The notes beneath the pieces were generated by a model that was not told the DNA's origin, did not search any database, and saw only the letters and a program-made list of their open reading frames with translations. From Alistipes sp. (GTDB lineage: Bacteria; Bacteroidota; Bacteroidia; Bacteroidales; Rikenellaceae), in assembly GCA_009774895.1 (NCBI GenBank), contig VSOO01000078.1:1-6863 (forward strand): a DNA stretch of 6,863 nucleotides, written 5' to 3'. The position numbers and the translations under genes were made by a program. Positions 1 to 5,600 of the stretch are shown one piece after another; position 1 is the first letter of the stretch; each line of letters opens with the position of its first letter.

Positions 1-818
1 GCGAGGGGCCACCCGAAGTGCGCGGCCAGGGTGCGCACGGTCAGAGCCGTGGCGTTGGCCTTGCCCTGGAGCGAGTAGCCGGCTACGTGGGGCGTGGCGA
101 GCAGTGCGCCGGCCAGCAGCGCCGCGTCGGGCCGGGGTTCGTGCTCCCAGACGTCGAGGGCATAGCGCAGTCCGCTGCGGTGCAGCGCCTCGCCGTCCGC
201 CACCTCGCCGCGCGAGCTGTTGAGGATCGTGGCGCCGGGTTTCATGCGGGCGAAGAGCGCCGCCGAGGCCATGTGCCGCGTGGTGTCGTCCAGCGGGGTG
301 TGGAACGTGAGGATGTCGGCCTCGGCGGCGGTCTCCTCCAGCGTGCGGAACCCGAGGCGCTCGCGTGCTTCGCGCGGCGGGTCGCAGCACACCACGCGGA
401 AGCCCCACGCCGCGGCGTAGTGCGCCACGAGCGAGCCCACGTGTCCCACGCCCACCACGCCCAGCGTGCGTTCGGCGGGGTGCCAGCCGTCGCGCGCCGA
501 GAGCCGGGCCAGCACTGCCGCGACCCACTGGAGCACGCCGCGGGCGTTGCAGCCGGCCGCCGTGGCCACGCCGATGCCCTGCGCGCGGCACCAGGCGGTG
601 TCGATGTGGTCGAAGCCGATGGTGGCCGTGGCGATCAGGCGCACGCGGGAGCCGGCGAGGAGCGCCGCGTCGCACCGGGTGCGCGTGCGCACCGCGAGGG
701 CGTCGGCCGTGCGCACGGCCGCGGCGTCGATGCGGCTGCCCGGGAGGTACTCCACCTCGGCATAGGGCTCCAGGACGCCCCGGAGAAAGGGAATGGCGCT
801 GTCTGCGATGATTTTCAT
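1..818 (-). CDS. pdxB: 4-phosphoerythronate dehydrogenase, C-terminus cut by window edge
   Basis: NAD-dependent cytosolic dehydrogenase of the DXP-dependent pyridoxal phosphate pathway; it oxidises 4-phospho-D-erythronate to 2-oxo-3-hydroxy-4-phosphobutanoate. The visible 272 residues start at ATG (818-816) with MKIIADSAIPF. They contain the substrate-side motif ATATIGFDH, the Rossmann glycine loop GVGHVG (residues 123-128), and the catalytic triad of the D-2-hydroxyacid dehydrogenase family: Arg203 in NSSRGE, Glu227 in DVWEHEP and His244 in TPHVAGYSLQGK. These match Arg208, Glu237 and His254 of E. coli PdxB. The TPH-AGYSLQGK block is specific to PdxB within the family and separates it from SerA or D-lactate dehydrogenase. 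Known PdxB proteins are roughly 350-380 residues, so about 80-110 C-terminal residues (the PdxB dimerisation domain) lie off the left edge. It diverges from the ureohydrolase gene; no functional link between them is evident. Confidence 0.93.
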   Translation of the reverse strand, partial: MKIIADSAIPFLRGVLEPYAEVEYLPGSRIDAAAVRTADALAVRTRTRCDAALLAGSRVRLIATATIGFDHIDTAWCRAQGIGVATAAGCNARGVLQWVAAVLARLSARDGWHPAERTLGVVGVGHVGSLVAHYAAAWGFRVVCCDPPREARERLGFRTLEETAAEADILTFHTPLDDTTRHMASAALFARMKPGATILNSSRGEVADGEALHRSGLRYALDVWEHEPRPDAALLAGALLATPHVAGYSLQGKANATALTVRTLAAHFGWPL

Positions 819-882
819 GGTCGGGTGTTCGTTTTCGGGTGGCGGAGCGTCGGGGCGCATGCCGCGCGTCCGATTCCGCAGG

Positions 883-890
883 CAAATATA
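883..890 (-). promoter_or_regulatory. Bacteroidota -7 promoter element for pdxB
   Basis: Read on the minus strand this is TATATTTG, a full match to the Bacteroidota sigma-ABfr -7 consensus TAnnTTTG. Transcription would begin a few bases downstream, giving a leader of roughly 60 bases before the pdxB ATG. A clear TTTG -33 box is not visible at 19-21 bases upstream, so the call rests on the -7 element, its position and the locally AT-rich context in otherwise GC-rich DNA. Confidence 0.6.
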
Positions 891-1022
891 GTCGGTTTTT
901 CGCGAATCGGTGTGCCTGCGGCCCGCTTTCCCGTGTCGGGGGCCGTCGTGGCGGACGCTTTTCGCGCCCCTGTGCGCCGGGGTGATCTGCGGGCGGCGGC
1001 CGGGGCTGCTGCGGGGCGGCGG

Positions 1023-1037
1023 TCCGCAGGGTGCGGA
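1023..1037. repeat. Short perfect inverted repeat upstream of the ureohydrolase promoter
   Basis: TCCGCA and TGCGGA form a perfect 6-base inverted repeat around a 3-base GGG centre, ending about 50 bases upstream of the -7 element at 1087. No T-run follows on either strand, so it is not an intrinsic terminator. It could be an operator half-site pair, or simply chance in GC-rich DNA. The rest of the 300-base gap (819-1118) shows only the two divergent promoter elements and an 8-base direct repeat TTTTCGCG at 897-904 and 959-966; no RNA gene or small coding region could be supported there. Confidence 0.25.
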
Positions 1038-1086
1038 ACATTCGCACATAGCGTGGCTGCGGTGGATACAATCGCGGAAAATTTCG

Positions 1087-1094
1087 TAACTTTG
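1087..1094 (+). promoter_or_regulatory. Bacteroidota -7 promoter element for the ureohydrolase-nhaA-FKBP run
   Basis: TAACTTTG matches TAnnTTTG exactly and lies 24 bases before the proposed GTG start at 1119. Transcription would start near 1100, leaving a leader of only about 20 bases. The surrounding bases (about 1068-1118) are distinctly A/T-rich compared with the flanking GC-rich DNA. No good -33 TTTG is visible. The identical octamer precedes the gene at 4382, which supports the call. Confidence 0.65.
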
Positions 1095-1118
1095 TCGTCT
1101 CCAAAACAACCGATTGAA

Positions 1119-2156
1119 GTGGAACAGAACAGACCGCCGTTCGATCCGGACGGCGTAGGCGTGGACAACGGCGCCTATTTCGGATTTCCGTTCGCGCCCG
1201 ACGAGGCGGAACTGGTGCTCGTGTCGGCGCCGTGGGACGTGACGGTCTCCTACGGCGCGGGTGCGGTCTATGCGCCCGACGCGATCATCGAGGCTTCGAC
1301 GCAGCTCGACTTCTACGATCCGATGGCGCCCGACGCCTGGCGCCGGGGCATCGCCACGGCCGATGTGGACTACTCGTTGCAGGAGCTCTCGCTGCGCCTG
1401 CGCGACGAGGCCGCCAAGGTGATCGAACACCTTGAAAACGGAGGTTCGCCCGCCGACGAACGCACGGCCCGCCGCATCCGCCGCGTGAACGAGGGTTGCG
1501 CACGCATGAACGACAACATCCGCGGGCAGGCGGCGCACTGGCTCGCCGCCGGCCGCCGCGTGGGCCTGGTGGGCGGCGACCACTCGACCCCCTACGGGCT
1601 GATCCGCGCGCTGGGCGACCGTCACGAAGGGTTCGGCGTCCTCCACCTGGATGCGCACTGCGACCTGCGCGCGGCGTACGAAGGCTTCGAGTTCTCGCAC
1701 GCTTCGGTCATGTTCAACGTGCTGCGCGACGTGCCGCAGGTCGCACGCCTCGTGCAGGTGGGCGTGCGCGACTACTCGGCGGCGGAGGCGGCGCTGGCGG
1801 CCGCGTCGGAGCGCGTGGCGCTCTTCGACGACCGCGAGCTGTCGCTCGGGCGCTTCGAGGGCCGGACGTGGGCCGAGCAGTGCCGGCGGATCGTGGAGCG
1901 TCTGCCCCGCGAGGTCTATGTGAGTTTCGACATCGACGCGCTCTCGGTGGAGTGCTGCCCACACACGGGCACGCCCGTGCCGGGAGGGCTGTCGTTCGGC
2001 GAGGCGATCTACCTGGTGGAGTGCGTGGTGCGCTCGGGGCGCCGGATCATCGGATTCGACGTGGTGGAGGCCGTGCCCCGTCAGGGCGAGCCGCTCGATG
2101 CCTCGGTGGCGGCCCGCGTGCTCTATAAACTGTGTCTATTGACCTTAATATCTTAG
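1119..2156 (+). CDS. Arginase/agmatinase-family ureohydrolase
   Basis: A binuclear-manganese amidinohydrolase that splits a guanidino compound to an amine plus urea, or a related amidine. At 345 residues it has all family motifs in order: GGDHS (His155), DAHCDLR (Asp178, His180, Asp182), SFDID (Asp271, Asp273) followed by CPHTGTPVPGG, and Glu317 in DVVEAVP. All six metal ligands are therefore present. The frame is open far upstream, but that part is antisense to pdxB; homology-like sequence begins near FDPDGVGVDNGAYFGFPF and the first sensible start is GTG 1119, just after the -7 element. No in-frame ATG exists nearby and there is no Shine-Dalgarno. The nhaA gene follows after 4 bases, implying an operon. 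Annotation pipelines would call it agmatinase (SpeB-like), but substrate could equally be arginine, guanidinobutyrate or formimidoylglutamate; the sequence alone does not decide, so no symbol is given. Confidence 0.9.
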   Translation: MEQNRPPFDPDGVGVDNGAYFGFPFAPDEAELVLVSAPWDVTVSYGAGAVYAPDAIIEASTQLDFYDPMAPDAWRRGIATADVDYSLQELSLRLRDEAAKVIEHLENGGSPADERTARRIRRVNEGCARMNDNIRGQAAHWLAAGRRVGLVGGDHSTPYGLIRALGDRHEGFGVLHLDAHCDLRAAYEGFEFSHASVMFNVLRDVPQVARLVQVGVRDYSAAEAALAAASERVALFDDRELSLGRFEGRTWAEQCRRIVERLPREVYVSFDIDALSVECCPHTGTPVPGGLSFGEAIYLVECVVRSGRRIIGFDVVEAVPRQGEPLDASVAARVLYKLCLLTLIS

Positions 2157-2160
2157 AACC

Positions 2161-3552
2161 ATGAGACTGTTTTCGATGTACGGCTGGGTGCGCACGCGCC
2201 ATCTGACCGCATTGCGCGGCCGGGGCCTGATGAACGCCCCCTGGGCCGGAGGACTGGTGCTGCTGGTGTGCGTGGTCGTGGCCATGCTGCTGGCCAATAT
2301 GCCGGCTACGGCCGAGGTGTACCGCGGATTGCTCGAAACCGACCTGTCGCTGGTCGTGAAAAGCCCCAATGGAGTGATCGACTGGGTGTTCCCGCACGGA
2401 ATGACCGTGGAGAAACTGGTGAACGACGGGCTGATGGTGATCTTCTTCTTCTGCGTGGGCCTGGAGATCAAGCGCGAGATCGTCTGCGGTCAGCTTTCGA
2501 CGGTGCGCAAGGCCATTCTGCCCGTGCTCGCGGCGGCCGGCGGCATGCTGGCGCCCGCCGCGGTGTTCGCGCTCTTCAACGGGGGCACGGCGGCGGCGAA
2601 CGGCTGGGGCATCCCCACGGCCACGGACATCGCCTTCGCCATAGGCATCCTCTCGATGCTGGGCGACCGGGTGCCCGTGTCGCTCAAGATCTTCCTCACG
2701 GCGCTGGCCATTGCCGACGACCTGGGGGCGATCCTGGTCATCGCCTTCTTCTACGGCGGTCAGATCGACCTGGGGCTGCTGGCGCTCGCGCTGCTGGTCA
2801 TGGCGGGAGTCTACGTGCTCAACCGCATCGGCGAGAAGCGGGCTTTCTGTTACCTGCTGCCGGCGGTGGTGATCTGGGGCCTCTTCTACTACTCGGGCGT
2901 GCACTCCACGCTGTCGGGCGTGGCGATGGCGATGCTCATCCCCATGCGTCCGCGCTACTCGAAGGAGTATTACATGCACAAGATACGCAGCTATACCGAA
3001 GGCCTGCGCGAGGCCGAGGCGCTCGGCGGAGACTTCCCCAACGAGGAGCAGCGCTGCTACCTGCGGCTGATGTCCTCCATGACCAACGACTCGGTGGGGC
3101 TCAGCTACCGCCTGGAGCACAGTCTGTCACCCTGGGTGACTTTCGTCATCATGCCCGTCTTCGCCCTGGCCAATGCGGGCGTGGCGATCGGTTCGGTCGA
3201 GAACCTCGACATCTTCCGTTATTCGGCCGATGCGGGGTCGGTGGGCATGGGCATCTTCTTCGGTCTGCTGATCGGCAAGCCCCTCGGCATATTCCTTGCG
3301 AGCTGGCTGGCCGTGAAGAGCCGTCTGGCCGTGATGCCCGAGGGGGCAACGTGGCGCATGCTCCTGGCCGTGGCCTGCCTCGGCGGCATCGGCTTCACGA
3401 TGTCGCTGTTCGTCGATTCGCTCGCCTTCACCGATGCGGAGCTCATCGACCGCGGCAAGATCGCCATCCTGATGGGGTCGATGGCCGCTGCGCTGCTCGG
3501 CTCGGCGCTCATCGTGCTGTTTGCCAAGAACCGGAAAAACATACTCGGATGA
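2161..3552 (+). CDS. nhaA: Na+/H+ antiporter NhaA
   Basis: Inner-membrane secondary transporter exchanging cytoplasmic Na+ (or Li+) for protons, for sodium tolerance and pH homeostasis. The 463-residue product is hydrophobic throughout with many membrane segments. The functional residues of E. coli NhaA are conserved: the unwound-helix Asp in ATDIAFA (Asp156, E. coli Asp133), the ion-binding pair in ALAIADDLGA (Asp186/Asp187, E. coli Asp163/Asp164), the pH-related His in SGVHSTLSG (His248, E. coli His225), and Lys373 in GKPLGI (E. coli Lys300). GIGFTMSLF is also present. It is about 75 residues longer than the E. coli protein, through an N-terminal extension of about 20 residues and a polar loop at about residues 264-322 before SLSPWVTF. 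ATG 2161 is chosen because it is the first ATG after the preceding stop; ATG 2176 is possible. Its stop overlaps the next gene as ATGA, suggesting translational coupling. Confidence 0.95.
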   Translation: MRLFSMYGWVRTRHLTALRGRGLMNAPWAGGLVLLVCVVVAMLLANMPATAEVYRGLLETDLSLVVKSPNGVIDWVFPHGMTVEKLVNDGLMVIFFFCVGLEIKREIVCGQLSTVRKAILPVLAAAGGMLAPAAVFALFNGGTAAANGWGIPTATDIAFAIGILSMLGDRVPVSLKIFLTALAIADDLGAILVIAFFYGGQIDLGLLALALLVMAGVYVLNRIGEKRAFCYLLPAVVIWGLFYYSGVHSTLSGVAMAMLIPMRPRYSKEYYMHKIRSYTEGLREAEALGGDFPNEEQRCYLRLMSSMTNDSVGLSYRLEHSLSPWVTFVIMPVFALANAGVAIGSVENLDIFRYSADAGSVGMGIFFGLLIGKPLGIFLASWLAVKSRLAVMPEGATWRMLLAVACLGGIGFTMSLFVDSLAFTDAELIDRGKIAILMGSMAAALLGSALIVLFAKNRKNILG

Positions 3553-4241
3553 AACGGATCATGATCCTCTGTGCCGCCGCATCGCTGCTGGCGGCGGGCT
3601 GCGCGAAGCAGAAGCACGTCGGGTTGCGCAACGATGCCGACTCGGTGGCTTATATTATAGGTATGAATGTTGGGATGAACCTCCTGCGCATGGATTCGAC
3701 CCTGCGTGCCGACGCCGTGTGCGAGGGGTTGCGCGACGCGATGCGCGGTGCGACCCGCATGACGCGGGAGGAGGCTCGCGATTACTACCTGCGCTATGTG
3801 GCCTTCGAGCGGCCCGCGAAGGTCCGCGCCTACGAGGAGCGCTTTCTGGAGGAGATACGCCAGAACAACCGCTCGTACGCCCGCACGGCGTCGGGCGTGA
3901 CCTATACGGTGGAGTCGGTGGGCGAGGAGCGCGCAGCGCCGAGCGGTCTGCGCGATACGGTGGTCATGCGCTACGTCATGCGTACGGTGGACGGCCGCGA
4001 GCTCTACTCCTCCTACGAGCGGGGCGATACGGTGCGGATGTCGGTCCGCGACCTGCTGCCCGGATTGCAGGAGAGCGTGCGCCTGATCGGCCGCGGCGGC
4101 CGCATGGTGACGTGGCTCCCGGCCGCCGAGGCCTACGGAGCCGCGGGCGATGCGGCGCTGGACGTGCAGCCCAACGCCACGCTCTGCTTCGAGATCGAGC
4201 TGATCGACGTGAAGAAACCCGTCGTTCGCGGCGGTCGGTAG
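3549..4241 (+). CDS. FKBP-like lipoprotein with degenerate PPIase active site
   Basis: A predicted 230-residue envelope lipoprotein. MKRIMILCAAASLLAAGC is a lipoprotein signal peptide with lipobox LAAGC (Cys18). Residues about 30-105 form one helical FKBP_N-like module (DSVAYIIGMNVGMN, then a helix ending in FLEEIRQNN), the dimerisation-type domain of Mip/FkpA proteins. Residues about 115-222 resemble the FKBP fold (VDGRELYSSYERGD, LLPGLQESVRLIGRGG, PNATLCFEIELIDV). However the core FD pair of the PPIase site is LY (152-153) and the conserved Trp of the IPGW motif is Leu173; Tyr142 and Tyr196 remain. It may therefore bind peptides without efficient prolyl isomerase activity; that is inference. 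The start ATG overlaps the nhaA stop by four bases, so it is the third gene of the run. It is paralogous to the next gene, most similar to that protein's second FKBP_N copy. Confidence 0.85.
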   Translation: MKRIMILCAAASLLAAGCAKQKHVGLRNDADSVAYIIGMNVGMNLLRMDSTLRADAVCEGLRDAMRGATRMTREEARDYYLRYVAFERPAKVRAYEERFLEEIRQNNRSYARTASGVTYTVESVGEERAAPSGLRDTVVMRYVMRTVDGRELYSSYERGDTVRMSVRDLLPGLQESVRLIGRGGRMVTWLPAAEAYGAAGDAALDVQPNATLCFEIELIDVKKPVVRGGR

Positions 4242-4247
4242 TGTGCG

Positions 4248-4269
4248 GGACCGCGGCCGCATGCGGTCC
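4248..4269. repeat. GC-rich inverted repeat after the small FKBP-like gene
   Basis: GGACCGC (4248-4254) and GCGGTCC (4263-4269) are perfect inverted repeats around an 8-base centre, starting 6 bases after the stop codon. The RNA hairpin would be stable but is followed by GACGGGATG rather than a T-run, so it does not qualify as a standard intrinsic terminator. It might end the upstream transcript by another route or protect its 3' end. Confidence 0.4.
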
Positions 4270-4328
4270 GACGGGATGCGGGGTGTCGATATGCACGCGT
4301 CCTGCGGTATAAATCCGATTTTATTTTA

Positions 4329-4336
4329 TAACTTTG
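4329..4336 (+). promoter_or_regulatory. Bacteroidota -7 promoter element for the large FKBP lipoprotein
   Basis: TAACTTTG, an exact TAnnTTTG match and identical to the element at 1087, sits in an AT-rich block (about 4308-4380). Transcription would start near 4343, leaving a leader of about 40 bases that is A-rich (CAATTAAAATAAG) and has no Shine-Dalgarno, as usual in this phylum. A -33 TTTG is not evident. It makes the large FKBP gene an independent transcription unit, although read-through from the preceding genes remains possible. Confidence 0.65.
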
Positions 4337-4381
4337 CGGCATAGCAATGCAAAACAGATCAATTAAAATAAGTTTGAAACG

Positions 4382-5503
4382 ATGAAAAAGATTTTTCTCG
4401 GTGCGGTGCTGGTGAGCGCCGCAATGTCCGTCGCCTGCTGCGGAGGCGGCAAGAGCATGGTCACCATGGGTTCGCTCGATGGTGAGATGGACTCGTTGTC
4501 GTATGCGCTCGGCGCGAACATCGGCTACGGCATGAACATCGAAATGAAGGACATTCCCTTCGATTACGAACGTATGACGCAGGGCATCGAGGACGCGGCT
4601 TTCGGTAAGGCCGCACAGAACCACGAGGAGGTGCTGACGCTGCTTCGCGGCTGGTTCATGGGTCCGCGCATGCAGCGCGCCGCAGCCATCGCCCGCGATC
4701 GTGCCCAGGCCGACAGCGTGCGTCTGGCCGCAGGCGATACGACCCGCGCGGAGTATCCTGCGGCGGATCCTGCGATGTTCGTGAGCGAGGGCGAGCGCGA
4801 CTCGATCTCCTACGCTTTCGGCGAGGACATCGGCTACAACGTGCGCAGCAGCCGCATGCCCGTGCAGATCGCATGGCTTGCGCAGGGTCTGCGCGAGGAG
4901 CTCGACGGTGCGCCCCGCATCGACGACCAGGGGGTGCACGAGTACCTTCAGTACTACTTCATGGTGAAGCGTCCGGCCGAGAACGCAGCCGCTTCGGCCG
5001 CATGGCTCGCCGAGGTCGAGAAGAAGTCGGGCGTGAAGAAGACCGAGTCGGGGCTGCTTTACAAGGTGGTGAAAGCCGGCGACAAGGAGCTGAAGGCCAC
5101 GGACGACCGTGACGTCGTGTCGGTGCACTACAAGGGCACCACGCGCGACGGCAACGTGTTCGACGCTTCGCGCTATGCGGATCTGCCGGCCGACAAGCAG
5201 GAGATGCGCAAGCGCTTCAATCCCGAGGGTTACGACAAGGACGAGCCCGTGCAGTTCCCGCTCAACCGGGTGATTCCCGGCTGGACCGAGGGCATGAAGC
5301 TCGTCGGCAAGGGCGGTAAGATCACGCTGTGGATTCCGGCCGAGCTGGCTTACGGCGCGCGTCCCCAGTCGCGTGAGATCGGTGCCAACGAGGCCCTGCG
5401 CTTCGATGTGGAGCTCGTGGATGTGGAGCCCTACGTAGCACCCGAGCCCGCAGAGGTGGAGGAGGATGCCGAGCCCGAGATCGAGATCGTCGAGATGGAG
5501 TAA
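4382..5503 (+). CDS. FKBP-type peptidyl-prolyl isomerase lipoprotein with two FKBP_N-like modules
   Basis: A predicted 373-residue envelope lipoprotein that isomerises prolyl bonds and probably acts as a folding chaperone. The signal is MKKIFLGAVLVSAAMSVACC; lipidation is at Cys19 or Cys20, followed by a GGGK linker. Two similar helical modules follow: residues about 36-112 (DSLSYALGANIGYGMN) and about 140-215 (DSISYAFGEDIGYNVR). Each resembles the Mip/FkpA dimerisation domain, of which such proteins normally have one. The FKBP core spans about 222-348 with an intact site: Tyr250 (VHYKG), Phe260-Asp261 (VFDAS), Val298-Ile299, Trp301 (IPGW) and Tyr324 (ELAYG). Relative to typical Mip-like FKBPs, about 20 extra charged residues lie between FDAS and QFPLNRVIPGW. 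The protein ends in a strongly acidic Glu/Pro-rich tail of about 25 residues. It has its own promoter upstream and a strong terminator downstream. The FKBP identity is secure; the exact role and substrates are unknown. Confidence 0.93.
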   Translation: MKKIFLGAVLVSAAMSVACCGGGKSMVTMGSLDGEMDSLSYALGANIGYGMNIEMKDIPFDYERMTQGIEDAAFGKAAQNHEEVLTLLRGWFMGPRMQRAAAIARDRAQADSVRLAAGDTTRAEYPAADPAMFVSEGERDSISYAFGEDIGYNVRSSRMPVQIAWLAQGLREELDGAPRIDDQGVHEYLQYYFMVKRPAENAAASAAWLAEVEKKSGVKKTESGLLYKVVKAGDKELKATDDRDVVSVHYKGTTRDGNVFDASRYADLPADKQEMRKRFNPEGYDKDEPVQFPLNRVIPGWTEGMKLVGKGGKITLWIPAELAYGARPQSREIGANEALRFDVELVDVEPYVAPEPAEVEEDAEPEIEIVEME

Positions 5504-5526
5504 GCGGGTTCTGCCCGAACGAAACG

Positions 5527-5564
5527 GCCTCCGTTCCGCATTGTGCGGGACGGAGGCTTTTTTT
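5527..5564 (+). terminator. Intrinsic terminator of the large FKBP gene
   Basis: GCCTCCGTTCCGCA (5527-5540) pairs with TGCGGGACGGAGGC (5544-5557) across a TTG loop, giving a 14-base stem with a single G-U wobble, followed directly by seven Ts (5558-5564). It starts 23 bases after the stop codon. The facing gene (cls) ends at 5601, so the hairpin lies between convergent genes. On the minus strand it is followed only by a short T-containing stretch (CGTTTCGTTC), so it may also stop cls transcription, but less well. Confidence 0.93.
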
Positions 5565-5600
5565 GCGCGTGGGCGTGCCGCAGCGGGTGCGGGACCGGCC

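Noticed and set aside
18..1118. Long open reading frame on the plus strand running into the ureohydrolase, as if it had a 367-residue N-terminal extension
   Set aside because: It is antisense to clearly conserved pdxB coding sequence, its translation is low-complexity Arg/Ala/Gly/His-rich, and it crosses the promoter element at 1087. It is a product of high GC content.
815..1168. A 117-residue open frame on the minus strand overlapping the divergent intergenic region
   Set aside because: It overlaps the pdxB start, both promoter elements and the ureohydrolase N-terminus, and its Ala/Arg/Pro/Thr-rich translation resembles no family I recognise.
2120..2160. Possible separate promoter just before nhaA (AT-rich TATCTTAG)
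   Set aside because: It has one mismatch to TAnnTTTG, no -33 box, and would leave almost no leader before ATG 2161; the 4-base gene spacing fits an operon better.
2047..3120. A 357-residue open frame on the minus strand opposite nhaA
   Set aside because: The translation is His/Arg/Gln-rich with no domain pattern, and it is antisense to a well-conserved NhaA; it reads as a shadow frame.
2268..3548. Upstream plus-strand extension of the small FKBP-like frame through nhaA
   Set aside because: This part is an out-of-frame reading of nhaA; the real protein begins at the lipoprotein signal peptide encoded from 3549.
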